This document shows, piece after piece, positions 10,988 through 41,993 of a stretch of 64,000 bases of DNA. The stretch's first letter is position 1, and each line of letters opens with the position of its first letter. Origin of the DNA: Petrosia ficiformis (lineage: Eukaryota > Porifera > Demospongiae > Haplosclerida > Petrosiidae). The notes beneath the pieces were generated by a model that was given only the letters and a program-made list of their open reading frames with translations, did not search any database and was not told where the DNA came from. Where the stretch lies: the NCBI GenBank assembly GCA_947044365.1, contig OX345637.1:11055576-11119575 (forward strand). Direction: 5' to 3'. The position numbers and the translations under genes are program-made.

Positions 10988-13900
10988 TCAATCCACTTTG
11001 GTTCATATATTATTGGGAAGAATTGTCCATCCATTTTTTCACCCTGTAAGTATATGCAAAGAAAAACACAACAATATGTTTGAGTTGCTACCAGAGACAT
11101 TATACTTTTATGTATATATGCATGTATGAATGTACATTACAATTATCATGCGAAAAGAAGTGAATTAAAATGCATTTGTGACTGCAGACGTTATTTGGTA
11201 AACAATAATTCTGCAGCGAGACACTCATATTGAAATGCTTTGTTATTCAACCATTTTGTACCAGTACCCAACTAAATCTGGTATCCAGGATGAGCAAACT
11301 TAGAATGTTTCCTGACAGGAGGTTAGGAATTGGCTGAGATTCTTATCACTAACTTTAAATCAATTGCTAATCATGGAAGTAATTAGGCTAAGTAGTCAAT
11401 ACTCCCATTTGATGATCAAACAGCTCTCCATATAGCACTCTATTTGCTGCTGCATGCTTGAAAAGTATGTCTTTTGGTTGCATAATCAATATCACAGACT
11501 TACAATTGATAATCGTAAGAATTGCAAATATTGATTGATTAATCATCCAAGCCATAGCAATGAGCATTTAAATGATAGTCAGTGTTTACAAAATTCTCAT
11601 TTGCCTGATTTTTGCATCCAAGGTCATAAATATACTGTGATCTAATTTATTATAGTTACATATATACATATCATCATAGTGTCGACCCCTCAACTAGAAT
11701 AATCCTGATGACTTTATATGAAAAATAATAAAAACATTTTATACAAAAAAGAAAGAACATGTAGGTATGTCAAAACCAAATGCAAACAAAGTTAAAAAGG
11801 TGCTTCCAAACTAATGTCATGAACATTTTCTGAGGTCATGAATGACATACCTTATTTACAATTGGTACTCCATTGAGTAAAGACTCATTACTATCAGAAT
11901 AAACCCCATCAACAAAGTAGTTCACTACACATGCTCTTCTTGGATTTTCTGACCTGTAGATATATGAAACATGATGAATATCAATATACCCAGTATATTC
12001 TCTGTCTGATAAATCTGTAATTTACAATTTCAAGTAGTAGTGTTGAATATACGTTATAGATCTGTTAAAATTAAAATTGGACAACTAGTTAACTAAAAAG
12101 TCATATATAATTATTATTATTTCATGTAAACACACTTTACAGTTAGCAAACAAAATAAATAAGATATCTATTAATATTTACTTGTTTGCGTAAGATCCAT
12201 GTACCATTAGAGGATGATGGAAACTGGCATGACCTTTTGTAAGACCAGATGGTACTGGTTTAAATTGTTTTAATTCATCATCTGTTAGTACCTGTAATAA
12301 ATTAATAATCAATTTACAAATTGAATTGGTTGGGGAGGTAGGTTGATTACAATATAATTGAACACTACTCTTCGTAGACTCTAGGATCAATGAATGTGGC
12401 CACGTTAGATCCTAGGATCAACAATCCTACGAATTAAGCTGAATATTCAATACTACTGATCTCCAGGTAGGTTAGTTACAGCATTACCTCACTGTACATA
12501 CAAAATGTATTACAAATATATGTTACCTTTTTTATGGACTCCATGTCACCAAATGATGCATCTGTTATTGGTAATGGTTGATCATTTCTACTCCACCTAA
12601 AAAAAGATTCCACAGTATTTTTTTTCATACTTACAAATTATATCATTAAGTAGAAATAAAACAATACAAAATTGTGTGATGAGATACATATCATCACTTT
12701 GTAATATCAAGTAGGGCCATATTAAGAATGCTATCAACCCCTCCATTACTGTAATGTGAGATATACATACAACTGACCTATGAGAACCTGGAATAAAATG
12801 TAAACCCCCTGTTTCTGGTGTCTGATCATCCAATGCTATATGGACCTAGTGGAATTTAACACACATAGCTAAAGGTTTAGTGGAGTGCACGAGTAAACTG
12901 CTAAGAGGGTCTATATCTTACAGTGATGTGTTTCATTGGTTTAGTTCGTGTCCAGTAACTATAGTCTTGGTGCCTGAGAGAGAGAGAGACAGAGATAGAC
13001 AGAGACAGAGAGAAACAAATAAAGGGAAAAATAAAAGAGAGAGAAAAGGAGGTAAGGAAGGAGAGAGGGTTGGAGGGGAATTAGAGGTGTGAGTACTTTT
13101 ATATGATGGTGAAACCTTTTGTTATCTCAACTGTTATATCTTTGTATCAGTGTTTTTGATAAGCTCATATGGCACACCATTGGCCCAAAGAGCTTCTTAT
13201 TTGGCACTGCACAGTTCTCTCTTTGAGCCAGTGGTGCAGGTAATTATGATTCTATTACCACTAACAGCATTAACTCTTTGTTAATTGGCTCAAGATGTAT
13301 TCCCAATGGCGCACATACTAACCATTGTTGAGCCAATTTGGCCGATGCTTCAAAACTTATCAAAAACTCTGGTTTGTACATACATATAATAAACTAACCA
13401 TGCAACCACTCCACCGTGTTTTGGTGGTTTAGAGAACAACTGATCATGCCATAATCTAATGGCAGCTGGCTTCCTGTCAGGATCAATCAACTGAGCAGAT
13501 GGTACCTAATGGATAGTAGAATATAGTCCAGATATCAAATAATATTTGGTAAAATTTTGTTACTCCGAAAACAGATTACTAGTAGAGATTAGTAGTCAAG
13601 AAAAAATGTACATGCAGTTTACTTACTAGCCAAGATTGCTATAGTAGAGAAACCAGATTTCTAGCTCAGGTTACTAGTAGAGAAAACAGATTACTAGCTG
13701 AGATTACTAGTAGACAGTAGTGGCAGAACCAATTGGGTTGGTCAGGTTCTGACTGAACCATTTAAAAATTCCACATGAGCTTGCATGGTTATGATCTTCT
13801 TCTGTTCATAATTTAGCACTGCTTGGAACAGCTGTTCTTAATTGACCCCAGTCCTCATTAATAATTAATTACGTTCAAAATTTTGTGGCACACTTTGCAA

Positions 13901-14765
13901 ACCATAGCACTATAGAATTGCTTCTGCCACTCCTGGTAGAGAAAACAGGTAGTAGAGAGAACAGAATACTGGTAAAGCTGAGCAAAGACTAGTGTATAAT
14001 AAGTTATTTAAAGTATACTAACATCACTAATTCCGCTAAGAGATCTAATTGGCTATAGGTCACATAATAAGCAATAACATCAATAACAATAGTCAGGAAA
14101 ATTAAACTACTTACTGCTATTGCTGGCAGGAAGCAAAGATCATGAAATGCTGGAGTGATCCTCCAGTGACCCAAAGCATGTAAGAGGATATTATCAGGTT
14201 GTCCACTTTGGTTTCGATGAAACTCATAGAATAACCCATGACCAGGATGAAGCTGATCTTTATTCTAATTAATAGGTGGATATGTGTGGATAATATGGAT
14301 GGGAAATATAGTGGATACATGTCAGAGATGGATCCAGTGTTGCTGGAAATGTGGCACCCCATAGGTACAACAAATGCTCATACCCATACCTACACACTTA
14401 CCCAGACACACACACATATATACCCACACCTACACACACACTCACACACACACACACACACGCACACTGTATTCATCTCTGCATGTGATGGACCTATGAA
14501 TAAATGGGGAAAATGTGGAGATGATGTATTTATGGGAAAGGAATGGTAAAGAGATGGAGGGGATAGAGAATGAATAAATAGATACATGAATGAATGGATG
14601 AATGAATGGAATGGATGGATGGATAGAAAGATAGAGGTAGTAGATAGAGAGATGCTGAATAGATAGATAGATACAAATGGATTAATAAATGGTATATCAA
14701 TTAATAGATGGATGAATTAATAAATGTATGATGGATGAATAAATGAATTGTAGACAAATAGATAG

Positions 14766-14796
<31 letters not shown>

Positions 14797-15892
14797 GATA
14801 GACAGACAGATAGAGGGATCAATGTACACTATATAGTAATAAATACAAGTAGAATAGATAAATAAACAAAATTAATAGATTGATATATAAATCAATAATA
14901 GATGGGTAGTTAAATAGATGAATAGATGTATGTATATGTATAGATAGATAGATATACATGTATGTATAGATAGGCTGACAAATCATTCATACTATACAAT
15001 ATTAATAATGATACTGTAATCTCATCTTACTAAGAATATCTTGTAGTCCTCAAGCAACTTATCACATTGTTCATTAGACAGTACTCTAATACCAGAGAGA
15101 TATCCATCCCTCCAATACTGATCAACTTGTTCCTGGGTCAGCTGAAATTTCAACCATTCTGAGGGGTCCTATATACAAGAGATGAGATGCAAAAGTAATT
15201 AGAAAAATCTTCAACTAATTTTTTTGTGTCTTAAACATTTATTGTCTATACACTATACACTGAGTGCTTTGGTAACAGAGTTTGTTTTGGTTTTAGTTAT
15301 AGATGAAAAATTGAATTTTAGTATTGGCTACTTATGTCTGGTACGTATATATATAGGTTTGTTAATATTCACAAAATAGTTTGTCTCATTGTCTAGAGTG
15401 TAGAAGTCACTCGGACAGAACACAATTTACATGCAGATAATAGTGACATTTTTATGTACCTACACAAGTGATGAGATGACTTTAGTTAGTTAATGACTAG
15501 TGTATTATAATGAAAAAAATTTTTTTTTATGGACAACAGTTCTGAAGTAAAATCTTATTTAATTACGGTATTTTGTACTTTTAATATTTATTTCTTAATT
15601 ATGTATCATCAATCATCTATTCAACTGATCTTGCTATCCATCCATCCATTCATTTATTTATTTATTCAACAGTAAATAGTCCATACTGTAATCTCATCAC
15701 ACAGACATCCCAGAGGTTTGTGCTCGAGGGATAAATCATGAAAATCATTTGGTACTGAAACATTCACAGCACCCTTCAAATGTTCTTCATTAATATACAT
15801 GAGCTTCTCTTCATCTTTCTAAATGAAAAAAAATATCAGTTGGTATATTTATAGGCAAAACTGGTCTAACAAACCTTTTCATCAGTCATCAT
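10984..15892 (-). CDS. Phytanoyl-CoA dioxygenase (PhyH) family protein, 335 aa
   Basis: Eleven exons: 15892-15875, 15818-15687, 15168-15031, 14264-14115, 13505-13399, 12973-12922, 12845-12778, 12596-12527, 12291-12182, 11953-11851 and 11043-10984, with phases closing to 336 codons. PhyH enzymes are Fe(II)/2-oxoglutarate-dependent oxygenases. The iron ligands are visible: H183-Q-D185 in WHQDYSYW, which is assembled across a splice junction, and H276 in [10 protein letters not shown]287 (ENPRR) lies 11 residues after the distal His, the position of the 2-oxoglutarate-binding Arg in [16 protein letters not shown] is the usual strand between them. There is no signal peptide and no C-terminal peroxisomal tripeptide (ends WIE), so a cytosolic enzyme is likely. 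Substrate unknown. The stop codon overlaps an AATAAA signal. The second exon's donor (GTATGG) is the least certain. Confidence 0.85.
14380..14960. repeat. Microsatellites (CA)n and (GATA/GATG)n in PhyH intron
   Basis: A CA-rich stretch (about 14,385-14,465) is followed by long, interrupted GATA/GATG tetranucleotide tracts (about 14,580-14,960) in the intron between exons 15168-15031 and 14264-14115. The reading frames through them are low-complexity artefacts. Confidence 0.9.
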
Positions 15893-17072
15893 TCAACTGA
15901 GCCACACCTTTCTAGTCTTGCAAAGTGGGCGTGGTCTCACTGCTCTGTGGGCGTGTACCTGATCTCATGTGATTTGATGTGCATGACTCAACTACAGAGG
16001 TGGTTGTTAAAGTTATTAGCTACAGTTTGAATTTATTCTTCTATTGTATTTTTGTTTCTGATCATCTATTAATTTATCAAAGGTAAGCTAATACAAATAT
16101 ATTACATGAATAGGGATTATTTGTTGATCAAAGTGGGTGTGTCATGAAACATGCTGTTTAACACTTGTTTTCACTTCAGCTGAATTTAAGAATAATTCAA
16201 ATCTACACCTGTGTATATATATGTGTGGTTGTGAATGTATGATATCATTGTTAATTAACTGAAGAGAAGGAGTGGTTTGATGATCTGCAATTAGTTTGCA
16301 AATATATATATATTCCTTGATTTCTTGGAAGATTGCTCACAATCAGTTTATAATAATTATTTCTACTGGTTTGAAACTTGACATGCACAAAAAAACAGGA
16401 AGGATAATTATATGAAGTATGAACAGTGTTTAGAGTCCCAGGAACAGGACTAGTATATATATATATATAATATAATTATGTATTTTCCTTAGAGTCCCAG
16501 CAATGACCAAATTTACTGAACCATAGGCTGTCATGTAGTTAGGGTTCCAATCTGAACAAATTTGATCTAGTAACCCCCTCACCATGCAACCTTCCTTCTT
16601 GGAAAGCTGCTTTTATATCACAGCCCTTAATTCTACTGTCATTGAGACCAGTTTTTAATGATATTCATTTGAATTATGCTTTGAAGTCCCATTGCCGGGA
16701 CTCAAACGACAAACTTGAAATTCAATTTGTCGCGTACATGATGTGTTGAACCTATAACCTCAAGACTAACTCAAGCCAAATAGCAAATCTAAATGTTTAT
16801 TCAAATTATCAGGAGTCAGCCATAAGCCCGGTTCTTCTATAGCTAGTAGGCCTGAGTACGTTATGCCGGCATATAATTTTGAATATAATAGGTAGATTAA
16901 AGCTTTGAGAATTATGCTGACCTAATAGGGAAGACTTCAAACATAATTAACTTAATTGAGGTCAGTTGTTATGTTGCTACTCCAATAAATGCCCTAAAAA
17001 GTATGACTGAAACAGGATTTTGGGAAGATTATAATAAAATTAATAGTACATTACTAATGCATACGTTGATAT
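15893..17072. other. Divergent intergenic region
   Basis: Separates the minus-strand PhyH start (15892) from WASHC2 (17904, plus) and should hold the promoters of both. No clear TATA box is assignable. Two adjacent small hairpins lie at 16685-16702 (AGTCCC/GGGACT) and 16707-16732 (CGACAAA/TTTGTCG). Confidence 0.5.
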
Positions 17073-17722
17073 CAGGCATGGGGTTAAGCACTGACCTCAG
17101 TGCTTGAAGCACAAGTGCAAGTACTTCTAACAAGATATATGGAGAAAACAGTATTACTATGATTGCTTTGTGGTGTCCAACATTCAGTAATCATACATAA
17201 TACATATACAATGCATTGTCTCATAAGTGACACAAACATATAAACATACATTGAACCATGGGAAAGCAATCATAGGGATGGCCTTACGTGCTATAAAAAG
17301 ACTTAAAGCATACGTATTATATGACTTTTATGAATAGAGTACTTAAAGCATTAGCTTGAGCACTTTTGCAATTATTTAAAGTCAAAACAAATACTCCAGC
17401 GTTTTACTTAAATAGAATCGATCCTTCCAAAATATTTTCCCAGCGACCTTTCTAAAGGTACTAATGAAGGTAGTACCATTCAGATTGTGAGGTACTTGAT
17501 TGATGATGACTTGTCATGTGCTAAGCACATGGTAAAGCTGAGTGTGGACTGATATTATCTTATAGTAATGTGTACATAAAGGTGCTTAATAGAGCTTGAA
17601 AATTTACTTAACAAACATTGAAATATAAACTACTTTTATATGTACTTCAGCACAAGTACAAGTGCCTCCGAAACACTTAGAGAATTTTAAGCGCAAGCAC
17701 AGAAGTGCTTGCCCCGTGCCTG
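17073..17722. mobile_element. hAT-type non-autonomous element, 8-bp TSD
   Basis: Ends CAGGCATGGGGTTAAGCACT on the left and the reverse complement CAGGCACGGGGCAAGCACT on the right. GTTGATAT is perfectly repeated just outside both ends (17065-17072 and 17723-17730). An 8-bp duplication with CAGG-type ends indicates the hAT superfamily. A fragment of another dispersed repeat (about 17,130-17,302) is nested inside. The element ends 181 bp before the WASHC2 start codon, so it may contribute to the promoter or 5' leader. Confidence 0.85.
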
Positions 17723-17903
17723 GTTGATATTCATATTGACATTAAAATTGTTTGCGATTAGTCAATCTGAGGTACATGAGAAATGTTATGGGAATATTTG
17801 TGAGAATTGGATAATGAGTTGATCATAATGTGTTCAGAATTCTGAAGTCATGCAGTAGTAATGAGTTTTATTCACTCTTGTTTCATTTCGTATAGTCACA
17901 ATC

Positions 17904-36973
<19,070 letters not shown>

Positions 36974-38170
36974 TATATACTTGTATTACCGCTGTATAGT
37001 AATATCTATGGTTAGTACATGTACATAGTGTTCTATACATACACGCATTATTATTTAATTATTGGACAGGTTTTATGTATCAAAATTTTGTTTGCTTGCC
37101 TAATTCTCTTATTTTTATTTCTCCTCTTAAACTCTTGCTAGAAAAATAGAATCTATTTGTGTATATCTATAATATTATAATTAAATGTATGTATGTATAA
37201 CTATCTGTGTGTTTATATATATATATATATATATGTAAGGTTGATTCAAGTTTGTATAATGAAGTTTGTTTATAATTTACAATTTAGTAGTTTAACTTAA
37301 ATCCTATATTCTGATAAACGTATAATTAATAACTGATCCAATATAAGAGTATAAAAATTATAGTTGTAGTCGTTGGCAATGCATTATTAGTACACTATGT
37401 TAAACTAACTGATATCAATACTATATTGTAACTGGGGCAAGGGCAAGCCTTAGCTAGCCCCAATTAATGTCCAGAGCACATCAGCTAAATGTTTGTTTGT
37501 TTAACCAATATTTGCTACTCTTACCTCCAAGTTTCCCAGGAGCCTGTTTTGGAGATAAATAATGATAGAGTTATAAATAAGAGATAAGATCCATCATCGG
37601 AGAGAGAGAGAGGTAAGATAATTAATTGAGTGTGAGTGTGTAACTGTAATGTCCAGTTTACAGACAAACCTCTAGCTACACTCCATGGCAAACTGAACAG
37701 TATAACCTCATCAATGCATTTGGGAGTCTGCATATGGTGCAGTGCAGTTACTCACTTACAATTGCTCCCTCTATGCTTTGTAATCTATAAACTTAAAAAA
37801 AAGCTATTAATTTGGACAGTATTCAATTAATTAGCTCTCATAATGCCCTGTATTTCCCTATTGTTTAAAGCACTGTTGTGAGTATGCAAAATATAGCATG
37901 AAGAGTGAGTTGACTTGCATAAATATGATTTTTGTGCTTATTATAAGTTTATAGCTGTATCACTATGCTCTCAATTATTGTTCGGGCAAAATGTTTAGTG
38001 ACAACCCACTTCATTTCATTCTGGAAATGTTGTAAATAAAAATTACTGAACAGACTAAAACCTAATATAACCAAAAATACTTACTAGCAAACTAGCACAC
38101 TAATTAAGTGACTTCTTGATTTGACCTCACTCCTTATGAATAATTAATGAATCTGCAAATTTTCAGCACA
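36974..38170. other. Intergenic; relic of peroxidase 3' flank
   Basis: No gene. Positions about 37,490-37,630 closely match 46,078-46,200, the 3' flank of peroxidase B (TACCTCCAAGTT, then GGAGATAAATAAT, then GAGATAAGATCCATCATCGG). This marks a former duplication whose gene is missing. Confidence 0.6.
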
Positions 38171-38174
38171 CTAT

Positions 38175-38906
38175 CCATGGCCGGAGGCACTGGTACGGCT
38201 GGTACGACCATGGCCGTACCACCTTTCTTACTTGCTAATCACCTTTGACCTATAACAACTAGCTATAAATCCTATAATGTACAAATTTTTGAATGTTTGC
38301 AATGGCCATCCATATGAGTCTGAGCTAGATTATGTCTGTAATTTCTATAAGGATGATCTCTCTAAACAACAACTTCAGGCTCAGCTTCCCCTTTTGAAGT
38401 CTTTTGAAGTCTTTTGAAGTCTTTTGTTGATGCATCTGATGATATGGAGCTAACCATACATAACTTGGTTGAATTGTTGTCAAAGTTATCTCCTGCTCAA
38501 AGAACAGCATATTCAAATGTATGGATTCTTCCTAAGTTACTATTGGTGATGCCTGCTACCAACGCCACTTCTGAGCGTTCATTTTCAGCTCTACGCAGGA
38601 TAAAAACCTACCTCAAAACCACAATGACTCAAATGAGATTAATGGTATTGCACATTCACTCACATAAAACTGACAGTTTAAATCTTTATTCTATTGCGGA
38701 TCAATTTGTTGGAAACAGAGAAGGCAGACTTAGAGTATTTGGAAAATTTGTATAATTATTTTTGTACAATTCTGTGTTTTGTGAACTTTAAAAAAAAATT
38801 AGGGTGGGGGTGGCCGTACCACTAATAATGAGCTGGCTCCGGCTCTGCTATGCATGCCAAAAAACTGTGCACACAAGCAATTATCCAAAGGCTGGCTACG
38901 CCACTG
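38175..38906 (+). pseudogene. hAT transposase C-terminal fragment, frameshifted
   Basis: The frame 38414-38755 encodes the hAT dimerisation region (MPATNATSERSFSALRRIKT), as in ZMYM1-like hAT transposases. The preceding coding piece (about 38,281-38,400, ending LPLLKSFE) is in another frame. The break is a tandem triplication of CTTTTGAAGT at 38391-38420; one copy would join the frames. GGCTGGCTACGCCACTG at about 38,890-38,906 is a typical hAT end, but no matching left end was found, so the boundaries are approximate. Confidence 0.8.
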
Positions 38907-38929
38907 TGAATAACATCCAGAAAACTTAA

Positions 38930-39299
38930 TATAGCTCAATATGCACTGTTTAGTGTTCTAATAATAGCTCAATATGCACTGTTTAGTGTTCTAATAATAG
39001 CTCAATATGCACTGTTTAGTGTTCTAATAATAGCTCAATATGCACTGTTTAGTGTTCTAATAATAGCTCAATATGCACTGTTTAGTGTTCTAATAATAGC
39101 TCAATATGCACTGTTTAGTGTTCTAATAATAGCTCAATATGTACTGTTTATTGTTCTAATAATAGCTCAATATGCACTGTTTAGTGTTCTAATAATAGCT
39201 CAATATGCACTGTTTAGTGTTCTAATAATAGCTCAATATGTACTGTTTAGTGTTCTAATAATAGCTCAATATGCACTGTTTAGTGTTCTAATAATAGCA
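38930..39299. repeat. 33-bp minisatellite, ~11 copies
   Basis: Tandem copies of a 33-bp unit containing AGCTCAATATGCACTGTTTA. Most copies are identical and a few carry a GTACTG or TTATTG variant, so the array is young. Confidence 0.95.
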
Positions 39300-39302
39300 C
39301 TG

Positions 39303-41183
39303 CACTGTAAAAATGAATTGGTTATTTTAACAGACCAGTTGTTTCCTCAGTTGCATGTACATTTATAAGGAAACATGAAATAAGAAGATAATTAACATTT
39401 TGTCTGGTTATAATATAGCAATAATTATATATATATAATAAAAAGGAATTGTTTGGTTATAATATAATATGGTCATGATTGTACCTACTACATGTTGTAG
39501 TAGGGTGTATATTGGTATGTACATTCCTGATGACTAGTGAATGTATATAGTGATATACTATAACTAATAATTTGAAATAAATTAAACATATTATCTCATT
39601 TTGAAGTTATCAATAACAGCCTCTTTATGTGGTAGTAGGGTATATATTGGTATGTACATTCATGATTGCATGACAAATGTTTCTAACGAGTGCCGTCTGG
39701 ACGGGACCCACACCTACGTGGCAAAGTAATACAAACTAAATCTTTTTTTTAAGATTATAATTATGTATCATTGCTCGTTTGTATGGTCACATAATAATGA
39801 AAACGTTTACTTCAGATTGTTTAGTTTGTGTATAAAACACAAAAAGTAATAAAATTGTATTGGCATGTTAGTTTTTATAATAATATTATAATAGTTTATA
39901 AACTAACATGTCAGTACTTATTACTTTATAACTGAAAGATGTTAGTATGATTATACTAGTCTCTTCCTTGTATATACTATAAGTCTTACATTTTAGTTTT
40001 ATCTCAAAGAAGAAAGTAAGATGCTCAATTAGTCTTGTGCAATGTTCTACAAAGAGAGCCTAGACAGGTCCTCAAAACTGCTGACGTTCGAGTCATGTGC
40101 ACAGCACATGACTTGAAAATTTAAAATAGGTGGAGCTTGAAAGTAATGGAGATCGACTCGATGTTGTAGCAACCACTACCCAAATTTTGTTTGCTTTTAT
40201 GTAGTGCTTTACTAGCGATAGCCATGATACAGGAGTATTTATGTTTTGATGTGTCCAGCACGTTGGAGTCACCAATGTTCATAGATACACAATATGATTA
40301 CCGTACCCTTCTGCCTACGCTTCGCGGCGAGGGTAATAATTTGAAACAAATTGTCCCATTTTGAAGTTATCAATAACAGCCTCTTTATATGGTAGTAGGG
40401 TGTATATTGGTATGTACATTCATGATTGCATGACTAGTGATAACAAGTGTTTTACTATAACTAATAATTTGAAACAAATTGTCCCTGCCTATACATATTA
40501 TCTCATTTTGAAGTTATCAATAACAGCCTCTTTATAATTATGGTACACTGTAAAAACTGATTGGTTGTTCCAACCAATTTGATGAGTTTCATCTCCTTAA
40601 TAATGCTTTTTCATATGTTCTATATGAAGTAGCCAATACTATAAATTATTTTAAATTATAAATGCAATGTTTACTTTCCGTTGTAAACATGTTTATTATG
40701 TTTCTAATGGGAAGTACAGATGTACTATTCATTAGGAACATAATAATCATGTTTATGGTGGAAATTATTATATTCCCAATGGATATTATATCTGTATATA
40801 TATATATAACTGAAGTAAAATTGTATTCTATATTATGGGATGTACTTTGTACTAGTCCATATATATCAAGATGAAAAGAAATAAATTATTACTACTTGTA
40901 ATCATTATATAGCAAGAAAAGAAATCAGCATTGGTTCATGCAGGAGGAATTGAAACTCATGTAACCAAATAAGGGTTAAAATATTTTTACAGTGTAGTAG
41001 GGTGTATTCTGGTGTATTCTGGTATGTACATTTATGATTCCTTTTTACCATATATATTATAACCAGACAAAATGTTAATTATCTTCATATTTCATGTTTC
41101 TAACTATATAATTTTTATTGGAAATATAAGTGCAACTGAGGTAACAACAGGTCTGTTAAAATAACAAATTCATTTTTACAGTG
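39303..41183. mobile_element. Composite element bounded by >100-bp inverted repeats
   Basis: 39303-39417 and the reverse complement of about 41,050-41,183 match, beginning CACTGTAAAAATGAATT and ending TTTTGTCTGGTTATAATATA. The interior has repeated blocks (TTTGAAGTTATCAATAACAG, GTAGTAGGGTGTATATTGG) and a nested element at 40546-40994. No transposase is visible. Confidence 0.7.
40546..40994. mobile_element. Tc1/mariner-type MITE with TA duplication (nested)
   Basis: Begins CACTGTAAAAACTG and ends TTTTTACAGTG, with TA on both sides. The uninterrupted host sequence (CTCTTTATRTGGTAGTAGGG) is present at about 39,623-39,645 and 40,381-40,400, showing the empty site with a single TA. The element is 449 bp and non-coding. 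Confidence 0.8.
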
Positions 41184-41235
41184 TGGTAATAATATATAGC
41201 AGTGCTAGTTTTACTATAAGGTAAATAGTCGATCT

Positions 41236-41665
41236 TCTTGAGCTCTTTGTAGATTGAGGGATGCTATATCCATACCCGATATTTGGTTATCTAGAGGCTT
41301 GAACAACTACTCTGTTGTGATTTCTTCGTTTGACTTGAAAGAGAGATGCCCCTCAGAAGTGGCCACCGATGTCTTTCAACAAGGAGAGTTAAAAAACATG
41401 GAACTAAGACGTAGTTGGGAGATTGGTTCATTTAGTACATAACCTGGACCAAAAAGGCTGAAGGATGTACAAATAAGACTGTAATTAAGTTGATAAGCTG
41501 CACCATCAAAGGAGTTGCTTACTTGAGCATTGCAGATGCTAATATATATAATGAAATTGAATTTTGAGTGTCAGGATATTTGTTAGTTATATGGAAGATC
41601 TTCTTTGATTTTCCAACTTGTGTAACAGGATTGGAAGTAGTGGCTGAAACCTAATACAAGTTTGG
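41236..41665 (-). pseudogene. Decayed heme peroxidase fragment
   Basis: Read on the minus strand this matches peroxidase A in order: GAGCTCTTTGTAGATTGAGG matches about 42,925; the block with ATAAGACT, GATAAGCTGCA and TGAGCATTG matches about 43,180-43,250; and CCAACTTGTGTA...GGCTGAAA matches about 43,995-44,030. Roughly 0.7 kb between the last two blocks is missing and no frame is open. It is an old, truncated copy 3' of peroxidase A. Confidence 0.75.
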
Positions 41666-41993
41666 CTTCTCAAACTCCATCAATTGCATTAGCCACTACA
41701 ACTAGTTTGTAGTTAATTCAATTGAGCTAAGGAAATGATATCAGCAGAACTAATTAATATTACATGTATGGTTTGCATGTTGATGGTACCAGCACAGAAT
41801 CTGAGAAAATACACATGTATTCTTGTTTGTAAGAAGCCAACAAAATGTGTTATGCATATTTAGTACTGTATACAGTACATTTGAACATAATAGTGTTTCA
41901 CCATCCATTACTATAACAAATGATTTTTTTCTACAGCAAATCACCAAAATTCTACAAACTAAACTAAAGAAAAAAGCCTGAAAACATGATGCT

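Noticed and set aside
38930..39299. Regularly spaced repeats considered as a CRISPR array
   Set aside because: Units are contiguous with no unique spacers, and the window is plainly eukaryotic.
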